A DNA stretch of 23,964 bases from a virus, in IMG/VR virus record IMGVR_UViG_3300024258_000116, positions 1 to 23,964 of that record. One strand, written 5' to 3'. Both the position numbers and the translations under genes were made by a program. The notes beneath the pieces are model-generated. The model ran no database searches and was not told where the DNA came from. It saw only the letters and a program-made list of their open reading frames with translations. This document shows positions 1-7,689 of this stretch, piece by piece. Each line of letters opens with the position of its first letter. Position 1 is the first letter of the stretch.

Positions 1-64
1 GACGGACACTATGGGTGTGGGCTTTGATGCCTTCTAACAGAGATTAACAGGAATTAATTCAACT
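1..64. other. Left flank, probably non-phage DNA
   Basis: A short plus-strand reading frame comes in from the left edge and stops at TAA 35-37 (its last residues read TMGVGFDAF). It is followed by about 27 bases before the recombinase ATG at 65. It may be the 3' end of an upstream host gene, but it is too short to identify. Confidence 0.3.
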
Positions 65-360
65 ATGCACACAAACGCCATCGATAATGTCATTGAAAAA
101 TCTCGTAAAGTTTTACGTGTTAAACATATGGCGTTGAAAACCGAAAAAACATACACGGGCTGGATCGCCAGGTATTGTCGGTGGCGATTTAATTCATAAA
201 GAATTTCTTCGCTTACCTTTAATTGTTTTGATGCCTTACCCAGGATACTGGAAACAGCAAATGGTAGCAGTATCCACATTACCGAAAAAATTATTCCAAA
301 AATAGCCACCAATATAATTACCCATTCTGGCCAGCCTGCTGTGTACTGATTCACCCACAT
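34..360 (-). CDS. Small membrane protein, C-terminus probably chimeric
   Basis: This frame encodes 108 residues. There is one strong membrane segment at about residues 13-35, followed by LLPFAV and a charged helical stretch ending ELNRHR at about residue 61. This plan (short periplasmic start, one membrane helix, LLPFAV, then a helix spaced with Leu) is common in small uncharacterised phage and bacterial membrane proteins. From about residue 62 onward the translation is only the antisense of the recombinase fragment at 65-199. The native protein was therefore probably about 60-70 residues with another ending. It is the last phage gene before the junction, and no function can be assigned. Real gene for the N-terminal half, doubtful for the rest. 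Confidence 0.5.
   Translation of the reverse strand: MWVNQYTAGWPEWVIILVAIFGIIFSVMWILLPFAVSSILGKASKQLKVSEEILYELNRHRQYLAIQPVYVFSVFNAICLTRKTLRDFSMTLSMAFVCIVELIPVNLC
65..199 (+). pseudogene. Truncated tyrosine recombinase (integron/phage integrase N-terminal domain)
   Basis: The plus frame opened by ATG 65 reads about 40 residues that look like the N-terminal core-binding (SAM-like) domain of integron- or phage-type tyrosine recombinases. The diagnostic stretch is KVLRVKHMALKTEKTYTGWI, followed by ARY; relatives carry patterns such as R.KHYS.RTE.TY..WI.R. The frame then ends at TAA 197-199, so the catalytic domain with the R-H-R-Y residues is absent. The fragment runs against all phage genes. 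The similarity fades at about 175-184, where the minus-strand membrane gene begins to look genuine. I infer that a recombinase gene was cut here by the phage or by a rearrangement. The family call is from motif recall only. Confidence 0.6.
175..190. other. Probable phage/host (or rearrangement) junction
   Basis: To the left, the plus strand encodes recombinase-like sequence up to about residue 37-40. To the right, the minus strand encodes a plausible membrane protein up to its residue 57-61. The two recognisable sequences meet within about 15 bases. The exact base cannot be set without the other prophage end. Confidence 0.45.
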
Positions 361-484
361 CCCTTTTTCCTTGAATTGTTTATTTTTTTGGATTACAGCT
401 GTTTTTCGTTCGATGGTGCGTAAATATCACGGGGAATTACCCGCAATCTTGTTTTATATTTACGCTGTGTTGATTGTTTTTTGT

Positions 485-826
485 TCAGTGTAACGATTTG
501 TAGGCTTTTGCCTGTTTGTTGATGACATATAGCCTCATTTTATAATCTTTCGGCCATTTTTTGGCGGCTTGTCGTTTTAGGTTATTGATTATGTTGGTCG
601 GTACTTTGCTGTCCCTGTATTTCAATATTTTTTTATAAGCTGCTTCTTGCTTTTTTATGGTGTATTTTTGCATAGAGTAGTCTTTCGGCCATTTTTGTTT
701 TGCCTGTTGTTTTATCTGGTTTTTGACGTGCCCTGGTATCGATGATACTCCGCTGGCGTTTGTTTGTGCTGTGTAACCTGCGAGCAGGATAACCAGCATT
801 AGCATCATCTTGATTGTGTTTTTCAT
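485..826 (-). CDS. Secreted basic protein with a duplicated KWPKDY domain
   Basis: This encodes 113 residues. Residues 1-25 form a signal peptide (MKN, a hydrophobic core MMLMLVILLAGYTAQ, then a likely cleavage site after NAS). No lipobox Cys is present, so the product should be released to the periplasm. The mature part holds two copies of one domain of about 40 residues, sharing the pattern P..I...(I/L)K(Q/R)QA..KWPKDY.M...Y.I.KQ..AYK. It is strongly basic. KWP-D-Y/F-x-M-Q-type repeats occur in uncharacterised bacterial secreted proteins, but I know of no assigned activity. An AAGGA sequence lies directly against the ATG, which is very close for a ribosome site. It sits after the tail genes in the position of a lysogenic-conversion (moron) gene; a role in surface modification or superinfection exclusion is only a guess. 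Confidence 0.8.
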   Translation of the reverse strand: MKNTIKMMLMLVILLAGYTAQTNASGVSSIPGHVKNQIKQQAKQKWPKDYSMQKYTIKKQEAAYKKILKYRDSKVPTNIINNLKRQAAKKWPKDYKMRLYVINKQAKAYKSLH

Positions 827-858
827 TCCTTTTTATTCCCGCTTTGTTGACACTCTAA

Positions 859-864
859 ACTATA
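859..864 (-). promoter_or_regulatory. Possible -10 box for the secreted-protein gene
   Basis: On the minus strand TATAGT lies 9 bases past the stop of the tail-tip gene and about 33 bases before the ATG of the secreted-protein gene. There is no good -35 hexamer at 17 bases. If used, it would let this accessory gene be expressed apart from the late operon. Weak call. Confidence 0.25.
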
Positions 865-872
865 GCAGTTTT

Positions 873-2549
873 TTATGGGCACGGATTAGCATTTACATAA
901 ATACTTCCAGTTACTATCGCTGTTATCTCTATAGTGGTCGGATTTACTAAAAACACAGCATTAGTAAACATAAAACTTGTGTCAGTAAAACTAACAGTAT
1001 TTATTCCGCTAATACAATTTAAATGCCTGCAATTAAAAAACAAACCGCTAAAGTTAGTCACTAATGGCGTTGTAAGAACTCCAACTGATAGCAGTGATCT
1101 ACAACCATTAAATGCCTCTTTAATTGATATGGCTTGAGGTGCGTCTATATCCCCAACAGATAGCAAGCTAACGCAACCCATCCATGCTTGATACAAGGTA
1201 AGTGCATCATTGGCAATAGGTAAGCTTATTGATCCAAACGATGTAATACTTGTACAACCATACCATGCTCTAGATAACTTTAATGCAGATGAATAGTCTA
1301 GAGTTGGAAATGATAACAGAGAAGTGCATCCCTCACACAAGCTACTAAAATCAGTTACTGAGCTAGTGTCAGCAATCGCTAGCGTTGTCATTGTTGTGTT
1401 ATTTCTAAAAGCACTACTTAGGTTTGTTATAGTACTGCTCTGCTGTATATCTACAGATAGATAACCAATATAAAAAGCTACGCGAGTATTAGAAGCCCCT
1501 CTAATTGTCACGTTCCCCGTAGGCACAGAACTGGCAAGAGATCCACCAGCATATAAAACAAAGGCACCACCACCCCAGTCAACCTCAAAAGCTTCAGGCG
1601 ACCAAAAACGGCAGGTATCAATTAGATTTACAGGCACAGCAACAGCGAGAAAATCACCACCAGCACAGGGCTGCGGATTATCAACAAAACCAACGACAGT
1701 AGGCTGCCCTGCAATATATTCAACAACAACATTATCCCCAACAGTAAAAGCGGCAGCGTCGCAGGTTGAATACACGACCGGGATATTGTTATAAAACGAG
1801 TCTGGGAAACGGGTTATGACTGCACCTTCCCACCAGCTAGTCGGATGGTTGTTGTTTTGTTCGTAGGGATTGGCACTAATGGTGTTTAAATCGGTGTCGA
1901 TAGCGGTTACTGTGGCCGGAATGTATCGTGGTAAATTTTCTTGCGCTGTTGGCATCAGGGCTGCATTAACAAACAGTTCTGATGCTCTCATGACCATGGC
2001 GTGTCTTTGCAGGCCATCACGGGCGGCGCTGTATGGCGCTGTGTCACCCGGTCTGATTAGTATTTTTTGTGGGCTGGTTTTGGGTGTTGCAAATCGGTGC
2101 AGTTCGATACTGCCGACCAGTTGGCCAACGGTTAATGTGTCAGCGCCATCAATGCAAACCGCGTTTTGTACGATTGCCTGATCATCGATTATTTTTTGTA
2201 GCTGCGGAATGGTCTTGTTGTTACCAGCTATGCGCAGATTGTTGCTGGCTTTTTCGTTATTGGCCAGGCCGATACTGCGCGACAGCGTGAAGCTGTAAGC
2301 AGTTTGTTTATTGGCATTGATAATGTCTGGCGGATCCAGCAGTGAATAGGTTTCGATTTGCAGTAATACAGATTCCAGTTCAGATTCAAGATCTGGCAAC
2401 CAGCCGTCTATTTCTGCATTCCTCGCTGCCAGATTGGTGTTTTCGGTTTCCAGTGTTGTGATTCTGGATGCAATACCGGTAACGTCCAGGTGTTCTTTTA
2501 CGGTGTAATTTCCCTCTACACCTACACCCACTATTTCAAATTTAGCCAT
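873..2549 (-). CDS. Tail-tip/fibre protein with C-terminal BspA-like leucine-rich repeats
   Basis: This encodes 558 residues from ATG 2549; the open frame extends 14 codons further to a TTG. The parts in order are: a short N-terminal attachment region; a likely coiled coil at about residues 25-70 (ITTLETENTNLAARNAEID and on); a mixed region; a compact domain at about 230-295 (WWEGAVITRFP ... VGDNVVVEYIAGQPTVVGFVD) of a type seen in phage tail proteins; and, from about 374 to 534, tandem leucine-rich repeats with a recurring F..C.SL pattern (CEGCTSL, WYGCTSI, WMGCVSL, FNGCRSL, FFNCRHL). These match the BspA/DUF285 style used in bacterial surface adhesins. It is the last structural gene after the tape measure, where host-recognition proteins sit, so receptor binding is a reasonable inference. 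The repeat-coding part looks AT-richer than the rest. Confidence 0.75.
   Translation of the reverse strand: MAKFEIVGVGVEGNYTVKEHLDVTGIASRITTLETENTNLAARNAEIDGWLPDLESELESVLLQIETYSLLDPPDIINANKQTAYSFTLSRSIGLANNEKASNNLRIAGNNKTIPQLQKIIDDQAIVQNAVCIDGADTLTVGQLVGSIELHRFATPKTSPQKILIRPGDTAPYSAARDGLQRHAMVMRASELFVNAALMPTAQENLPRYIPATVTAIDTDLNTISANPYEQNNNHPTSWWEGAVITRFPDSFYNNIPVVYSTCDAAAFTVGDNVVVEYIAGQPTVVGFVDNPQPCAGGDFLAVAVPVNLIDTCRFWSPEAFEVDWGGGAFVLYAGGSLASSVPTGNVTIRGASNTRVAFYIGYLSVDIQQSSTITNLSSAFRNNTTMTTLAIADTSSVTDFSSLCEGCTSLLSFPTLDYSSALKLSRAWYGCTSITSFGSISLPIANDALTLYQAWMGCVSLLSVGDIDAPQAISIKEAFNGCRSLLSVGVLTTPLVTNFSGLFFNCRHLNCISGINTVSFTDTSFMFTNAVFLVNPTTIEITAIVTGSIYVNANPCP
948..1430 (-). repeat. Tandem BspA-like leucine-rich repeats (coding)
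   Basis: About six to seven units of 22-26 residues each carry a Cys-x-Ser/His-Leu/Ile core. Five of these Cys are easily seen. The units are diverged in DNA, so this is an old protein-level repeat, not a recent expansion. Confidence 0.65.
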
Positions 2550-2556
2550 AGGATCA

Positions 2557-2577
2557 GTGGAAAGTGGAAAGTGGAAA
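2557..2577. repeat. Three tandem copies of GTGGAAA
   Basis: Three perfect 7-base copies lie just upstream (on the minus strand) of the tail-tip ATG at 2549. They fall in the 56-base gap after the preceding gene and inside the 14-codon extension that begins at the TTG. Confidence 0.85.
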
Positions 2578-2605
2578 GTTTTTACTTGCAACTCGTAACT
2601 GATTT

Positions 2606-3091
2606 TTACACACAGCTATGCTCCATCTGGGTTTGGTTGGCATTGACACTAAGCGATATGCTTTCAATGGTTCTGCTGACTGACTGGTATATCAGCGTAT
2701 CATCGGGTAATGCCTGGATCACTGGTGTTCTGATCCTGAACGATCCAGTTGGGTCGTTGTTGGTGTAAAACGCGGTTTCGACGGTGTGGCTGGTGGGTAC
2801 TGGATTCGATATGGTGGCATAACCGGTCAGGGTAATGCTGGAACTTTGCGCGCCTTTTTGCTCTCTGATGTCGGTTATTGGGCAGGTTATCAGGGTCCAG
2901 TCACCGGTCAGGATTAAATTGCCGTTAGGTCTGGCGGCGATTAATGCAGAATAAGCGCTGACATTTGGCACGACACAGGATAAATAACTATCTTTTGTGC
3001 TATCACGCAGGCGCAGGCTGAAACTGGATATAGGCAATAATACGTCTGTGGTGGCGTCGGGTGCTCCGGTGAGTGTTAATGTGTATTTCAT
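2606..3091 (-). CDS. Tail-tip structural protein, function unknown
   Basis: This encodes 161 residues, starting at ATG 3091, where TAATG couples it to the stop of the upstream gene; the frame can extend six codons further to 3109. It begins KYTLTLTGAPD and is rich in Thr, Ser and short beta-prone runs, with no membrane segment and no catalytic motif I recognise. It lies between a small post-tape-measure gene and the leucine-rich tail-tip protein, so a structural role in the tail tip or baseplate is inferred from position alone. Confidence 0.7.
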   Translation of the reverse strand: MKYTLTLTGAPDATTDVLLPISSFSLRLRDSTKDSYLSCVVPNVSAYSALIAARPNGNLILTGDWTLITCPITDIREQKGAQSSSITLTGYATISNPVPTSHTVETAFYTNNDPTGSFRIRTPVIQALPDDTLIYQSVSRTIESISLSVNANQTQMEHSCV

Positions 3092-3426
3092 TATGTTTTT
3101 AACACACATTCGAGGGTTATTTTCCCATCGATATCGTTTAGTTTTTTAATAACTGCCGTATTAAATCCTTCCCTGGTTGACAGGTTTACTGTGGTGTAAT
3201 TTTCCAGCAAGTATTTAAGGCTGGACATTATTGCGGTTGTCGATTTAACCGCGATTGAGATTGGGCGATCTATGCCTGTAAACCCGTTATCCTCTACCGA
3301 TACCCCACCATCTAGCGTCGCAGTGGCATTGATGCGGCGCGAATATTGACTAATAGCGGTGTCACCTAGTTCGTGCAGGATAAGTTCCCCGGACTGGTCG
3401 AGTGTTGGCGTGCTGATTCCAATCAT
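3091..3426 (-). CDS. Small tail protein after the tape measure
   Basis: This encodes 111 residues, starting one base after the tape-measure stop (3428). It opens MIGISTPTLDQSGELILHEL and contains DGGVSVEDNGFTGIDR, followed by a beta-rich half ending DGKITLECVLKT. No membrane segment, signal peptide or known motif is seen. The gene next to the tape measure in siphophages usually encodes a distal-tail or minor tail protein (gpM/gpL position in lambda). That is the best guess, but the sequence gives no direct family match. Confidence 0.7.
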   Translation of the reverse strand: MIGISTPTLDQSGELILHELGDTAISQYSRRINATATLDGGVSVEDNGFTGIDRPISIAVKSTTAIMSSLKYLLENYTTVNLSTREGFNTAVIKKLNDIDGKITLECVLKT

Positions 3427-3427
3427 T

Positions 3428-6094
3428 TTAGGCTCCTATTAAATAAGCGGCCTGTTCTGCCGTGGCGCGTATCTGGATTTTTTCTAATATTTTAAACATG
3501 AACGCTTCAATTTCAGGCTCTAACCCTGCGGCTGATATATTGATGGCGGCCCCTCCGCTTTTGAGATAGTCATTTTTAAGTTTTATACTATCCAACTCGG
3601 CCTGCACCAGTTCGTTTTGCAGTTTCATTTGCTCTTTTTTCAGCTCGGCTTCATCGCGAATAATGCGCATAACCTGGTCTCGCTCAAACCATTCCAGATT
3701 TGAACCTGACGCCAGACTACCAACCAAATCAGACATAAGTGATTGAGAACCAACAATTGAATCCGTTACTGATTCTATAGCGAGCCTATACGACTCAAGC
3801 TCGTTTTTAGCTTGCTGTATATCCAGCTCGATACTTGCTTTATAGATCTCTGTTGAAAATCCAGCCAGTGCAATTTCCAGTTTCAATGCCTGGTCAGCCG
3901 TGTACTTGATGGCCTTTGCGACTTCCTCTTGATCATCTGTCGCAGTGTTATTAATAGCGACTAATTCACCGGTGCTTTTAGTGACTTCATCAATAGCCTC
4001 TGCTGTTTGCTTTACACCATTTATATAGGTGCCAGAGGCGTACTCCAGATCTTTATTGGATTGCGCCAGCTCAGCGGCTTCTTCATCGACTTTTTTAAAA
4101 CTTTCTCCTAAATCTTTATTTCCCTGCTCTACATCATTTATTCTGTTGTAATATATATCCCACATACCCTGGATATTACTGACCGCCAGATCAGACTCTT
4201 TAACCGTAACCCCTATTGCGGCAAAGCTGTCGATGAGTTTTTTTGATTCAGTTTTAAATTCTTCACTTTGCTCACCCAGGCCGAACAGGCTTTCGGTAAA
4301 ATCAACAACGCTTTCTATTCCATCTTGTATTTCTTCGCCAAAATTGTCATGGATTAGCGATCCTATCTCCCAGCCCACTGCACCGGATGACAATATCCCC
4401 ATGCCTTTGGCGAATTTACCAGCACTAACAGTAGCACTATCAAATTGAGGAATAATCCCGGTCAACCCTTTCGCCGAGTCAACCAAACCCTTAGTTGCCA
4501 GCAAACTAAGACCACCACCCAGCGTAGTAATAGCCGTACTCATGCCATCTAAAACTGGTAACAGAGTATTAACAACCTTCCCTAGCCCCAGAGTCTCACC
4601 TGTTGTTAGTTTTGCTTTTTCACTCAACCCATTAAACGCATCAATCGCATTGAATATCTCTTTAACAAACGGAACCAGGTTGCTGGCCATGCCTTCGGTA
4701 ACAGTACCCAGCGATGAAACACTATCAACTACTTTCTGAATAGCTTCTGACAGACCCTCTGGAGTAGCGACATCAACACCATCAAACAGCCCACTCAACT
4801 GATCGCCCACGCCAGACCATGCAGCCAACGCGCCAGAAAAATTAACCAGGCTTAATGCCTCAGGCAAAGACTCTGCAATTGCCAGCGCAAACTGTTCAAA
4901 ATCAAAACCCAATTCGTTAAGCGCGGCATAAACTTCTTCAAAGGCATCGGTACTGTTAAAACTAAAACTGATGGCTGAAAATACCTGTGAGATTGCTTCT
5001 ACATCCTGGGTGAATTGGGGCAAGATATTCGCACCAAACCCAACAAATGCCAGGCGTAGATTGTTTTGCATGTTCTGGCTGACCAGGTCGAGGTTTTCAG
5101 ACATTTTCGTGAATGCCTCATCCAACAGATTAGCTTCACTCTGCATAATAGCGAGTGATTCAATAAATTTGGCGTTTCCATTACCGGTCAGGGTTAAAAT
5201 TGCATTCAGCCCTTCTACCGAGCCAAATAGTTTTGTCATTGAATCAACAGAACCACCTGTTTTATTTTTGATATCCTCGATAAATCCACCAAATCCTTTA
5301 CTGGATATGGCAGCGCTATCAAATTGCAGACCCAGGCGTTCAGCTTCATCCCTGGCATCTTTTGTCGGCTTTAAAATGTTACCGAGAGCCGCTTTTATTC
5401 CACTGATGGACTCACTGGTACGTATTCCAGACCCTGTCAATGATGCGACCGCTGCTCCAAGCTCTTCAAATGATACGCCTGAGTTCGCGGCGATACCCGT
5501 GACTTTAGACAATGAACTGGATAGTTCAGGGATGGTGGTCTGGCCCTGTTTGACGATCTTGAAAAACGTGTCTGAATAGCCTCCAGCATCACTCATTTCT
5601 GCGCCGTAACTGTTGAGCGTAGAGACCAGCGCAATCAGCGTATCACTGAGCCCTGCTTTTCCGGCAACGGCAAGTTTTTCGGCCTGTGCAACTACCGTTA
5701 GTGAATCTTTATAATCAACACCGGCTGATATTGATGCATAAATCGCGGCATTGATGTCTTCTATTGATTGGGTTGATCCGCCTGCATAATCCTGTATCTG
5801 GGTACTGAACTGGTCGAGATTTTCACCGGTGGTGGTGAATAGCGTGCTGATTTCATTAAATGATGTTTTAAAATCTGCCGCTTCTTTGACAGCAATACCC
5901 GCCATGGCCACTCCCATAGCCACAATAGCAGCATCCACAGCCAGCACAGAATTAGCAATAGAATCTAACGGGCCAGCGATATTGCCAACCGAGGTTCCCA
6001 GTGCATCGATGTTTTTGCCGACACCTTTAACGACGTTGCCGGTGTTATCGACGGCTCCAAATACAATGTCTATGGTTTTTTTAAGGTCAGCCAT
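3428..6094 (-). CDS. Tail tape measure protein (TP901-1 type)
   Basis: This encodes 888 residues. The product sets tail length and is threaded through the tail tube during assembly. Residues about 60-340 carry the recognisable TP901-type core: the hydrophobic run VAMGVAMAGIAV, then EAADFKTSFNEISTLF, and later SGVDYKDSL, STLNSYG and GIAANSGVSFEELG. Further hydrophobic patches lie near 565-620. The C-terminal third is a charged, helix-forming stretch (ELESYRLAIESV, ELKKEQMKLQNELVQAELD), ending in a small conserved-looking tail (IRATAEQAAYLIGA). The gene follows the chaperone/frameshift region directly, as in lambda (G/T then H). Length predicts a tail of similar length to that of lambda, whose gpH has about 850 residues. 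Confidence 0.93.
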   Translation of the reverse strand: MADLKKTIDIVFGAVDNTGNVVKGVGKNIDALGTSVGNIAGPLDSIANSVLAVDAAIVAMGVAMAGIAVKEAADFKTSFNEISTLFTTTGENLDQFSTQIQDYAGGSTQSIEDINAAIYASISAGVDYKDSLTVVAQAEKLAVAGKAGLSDTLIALVSTLNSYGAEMSDAGGYSDTFFKIVKQGQTTIPELSSSLSKVTGIAANSGVSFEELGAAVASLTGSGIRTSESISGIKAALGNILKPTKDARDEAERLGLQFDSAAISSKGFGGFIEDIKNKTGGSVDSMTKLFGSVEGLNAILTLTGNGNAKFIESLAIMQSEANLLDEAFTKMSENLDLVSQNMQNNLRLAFVGFGANILPQFTQDVEAISQVFSAISFSFNSTDAFEEVYAALNELGFDFEQFALAIAESLPEALSLVNFSGALAAWSGVGDQLSGLFDGVDVATPEGLSEAIQKVVDSVSSLGTVTEGMASNLVPFVKEIFNAIDAFNGLSEKAKLTTGETLGLGKVVNTLLPVLDGMSTAITTLGGGLSLLATKGLVDSAKGLTGIIPQFDSATVSAGKFAKGMGILSSGAVGWEIGSLIHDNFGEEIQDGIESVVDFTESLFGLGEQSEEFKTESKKLIDSFAAIGVTVKESDLAVSNIQGMWDIYYNRINDVEQGNKDLGESFKKVDEEAAELAQSNKDLEYASGTYINGVKQTAEAIDEVTKSTGELVAINNTATDDQEEVAKAIKYTADQALKLEIALAGFSTEIYKASIELDIQQAKNELESYRLAIESVTDSIVGSQSLMSDLVGSLASGSNLEWFERDQVMRIIRDEAELKKEQMKLQNELVQAELDSIKLKNDYLKSGGAAINISAAGLEPEIEAFMFKILEKIQIRATAEQAAYLIGA

Positions 6095-6100
6095 GTTGTT

Positions 6101-6705
6101 TTATTTCCGGTTTTTCTGTTCGTAATATTTCGACCAGAGGTGTATTTCTGTGTCGGTTAACAGGCCCTCTGGAAACAGGTCCGGCCGTGATTGATATAAA
6201 TAATTCTGCTTTATATCCGCCAGGCTAAGTGCTGCCTGTATGTCGTTTACTTTCCAGAGGGCTTCGGCTTTACCTCTGCCTGCAGTTTGCCCTGTCCGGT
6301 CAAGATCATTATTTTGTTACTTAACATGCCGAATTCGATGGGGAAACAATCAGCCAGCTTGACGGCCACTGGTAAATCAATGACCGGATCGACCGAGCCC
6401 ATGACTAAATGCTCGATACGCTTTTTGGTTTCTTTCGGCACGTCATCACCAGAAACACCTAGCAAACCGGTTATAGCATCGGCTTTTTCTTTGGATTGGC
6501 CGGTTAATGCGGTGACCAGAGCCTCTATATCTTTACTGGATACGATGGATTCTTCGGCTTTTGCTAGTTCTGCGTGAGTTAAACCGCGCACTGTCCACTC
6601 TGGTTCTTCATCTTTGGCGAAAAAGGCAGCCAAAGCAGGGAGCTGTACGCCCTCCTGCCTGGTGCTGAACTTCGCTTTTTCGAATTGAGCGAGGTCAAAG
6701 GCCAT
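6101..6705 (-). CDS. Frameshifted tail chaperone fusion (gpGT-like), -1 shift near 6250
   Basis: The -1 frame relative to the chaperone is open from before its stop to TAA 6101-6103, adding about 50 residues (starting KVNDIQAALSLADIKQNYLY and ending SKYYEQKNRK). These end 6 bases before the tape-measure ATG. This segment has no start codon or ribosome site of its own. The likely slip point is the T-GGA-AAG heptamer just before the TAA; the lambda site is G-GGA-AAG. The T-like extension is known in lambda to bind the tube protein. The layout and open frame are seen directly. The frameshift itself is inferred from the family rule that tail chaperones are made this way. Confidence 0.65.
6247..6705 (-). 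CDS. Tail assembly chaperone (gpG-like)
   Basis: This encodes 152 residues between tube protein and tape measure, the fixed position of the tail chaperone. It is soluble, acidic and helical, starting MAFDLAQFEKAKF and ending VKPKPSGK at TAA 6247-6249. The stop is preceded by TCT GGA AAG, close to the lambda slip site G GGA AAG, and the -1 frame continues open downstream (see the fused product). A clear GAGGT ribosome site precedes the ATG. The chaperone coats the tape measure before tube polymerisation. Confidence 0.8.
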   Translation of the reverse strand: MAFDLAQFEKAKFSTRQEGVQLPALAAFFAKDEEPEWTVRGLTHAELAKAEESIVSSKDIEALVTALTGQSKEKADAITGLLGVSGDDVPKETKKRIEHLVMGSVDPVIDLPVAVKLADCFPIEFGMLSNKIMILTGQGKLQAEVKPKPSGK

Positions 6706-6708
6706 CAG

Positions 6709-7689
6709 TTATACCTCGACGTCTGAACTTTCTTTTTCTGCAGAAATAGTACAGGCAGCCTGGATACTGTCACCGGCTGGAAAGGTACGACTAATACCCA
6801 GCTTACCCTGTGTCAGCATGTAGTTTGTCTTGTAACGATCTGGATAGAAACGGAACCAGAGGAAGTTATTTTTTTCTTTAACCAGTGCATCTGAAACACC
6901 ATCACTTAAACGGGCATTGAAAGAACCCTGACCGAGACTAGATGAACTTGAACCGACTGTGGAACCATAAACCTGTGTAGATGATACGCTGTGCGATGTT
7001 TCCGCAGGTACAAAGTCAGAGGATAGCTGCACATCTGAGAATATAGGCTCTGCAAAAGAGGCCGATACAATCTTTGGTACACTGGCCGTGTGAATCAAAG
7101 GCAACGAATCAGCAAAGGTGATTTGACCGCTTTCGGTTTCTGTATCCCACACCGGATAATCATAACGCTCCTGATGCAGTCCAACGACCTGGTAGATTTC
7201 TGCTGCAGTGATAGCGGCGGCAACATTGCTGGTGGTGCGTACCTGTGCAATTTCGATAGACCCAACAGCGATAAAAGGAGGCCCACCGGCTGCACCACGC
7301 GTTTCACTAAATGCCGTGCTAGCAGAATCGGTGCCTTTTACGACAGCGATAGCACCTGCAGAAGTAACGGTAATAGCACTGATACTGGCAACGTTTGTAG
7401 ATGCACGGGTAATAGCTTCAGCAGCTGCTGCAGCGACCGTTGCTTTTACGCCAGCCAGATAACAGGTTAAACCAGCTACATCAACTGCATTATTAGCAGC
7501 ATTCGGAATAACAGCGCCACCGGTTGCCAGACCGTTTGGTTTTATATCTGGTTCAAAGCCAGATTTTTTTGACCAGATACTGGCCGCACTGGTAAAGGTT
7601 TTATTATCACCGGAATTAGTCAATGCTGACATCGCTGTCACTGATTGTCCGGCCTCGTATTGCAATTTTGCGTTTTCTGCTGTTGGCAT
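6709..7689 (-). CDS. Major tail tube protein
   Basis: This encodes 326 residues and forms the tail tube as stacked hexamers. Evidence is its position directly before the tail chaperone, the length, and a soluble beta-rich Ala/Ser/Thr-rich composition with no membrane segment. The middle (about residues 75-125) is unusually Ala/Val/Ile-rich (GVKATVAAAAAEAITRA) and may be an inserted, Ig-like or surface domain, since the core fold flanks it. The last 60 residues (FLWFRFYPDRYKTNYML ... FPAGDSIQAACTISAE) look like the conserved closing strands of gpV-type tube proteins. A GAGGT ribosome site lies 7 bases before the ATG. Confidence 0.75.
   Translation of the reverse strand: MPTAENAKLQYEAGQSVTAMSALTNSGDNKTFTSAASIWSKKSGFEPDIKPNGLATGGAVIPNAANNAVDVAGLTCYLAGVKATVAAAAAEAITRASTNVASISAITVTSAGAIAVVKGTDSASTAFSETRGAAGGPPFIAVGSIEIAQVRTTSNVAAAITAAEIYQVVGLHQERYDYPVWDTETESGQITFADSLPLIHTASVPKIVSASFAEPIFSDVQLSSDFVPAETSHSVSSTQVYGSTVGSSSSSLGQGSFNARLSDGVSDALVKEKNNFLWFRFYPDRYKTNYMLTQGKLGISRTFPAGDSIQAACTISAEKESSDVEV

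Noticed and set aside
390-460. Terminator or operator around CGGGGAATTACCCG
   Set aside because: Only four base pairs of stem and no T-run; too weak to call.
948-1430. Diversity-generating retroelement target in the leucine-rich tip
   Set aside because: No reverse transcriptase gene, no template repeat and no near-identical second copy of this stretch are seen in the window.
4971-5579. A 202-codon plus-strand open frame inside the tape measure gene
   Set aside because: It is the antisense of a strongly supported coding region, has no ribosome site of note, and its translation is Ser/Pro/Leu-rich shadow sequence.
6291-6300. Third copy of the palindrome (CCTGTCCGGT half-site)
   Set aside because: Only one arm is present and it lies within the chaperone coding sequence; likely chance.
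7090-7470. A 126-codon plus-strand frame opposite the tube gene
   Set aside because: Cys/Arg-rich antisense translation with no motif; other frames in the same Ala-rich stretch are open too, as expected of low-complexity coding DNA.
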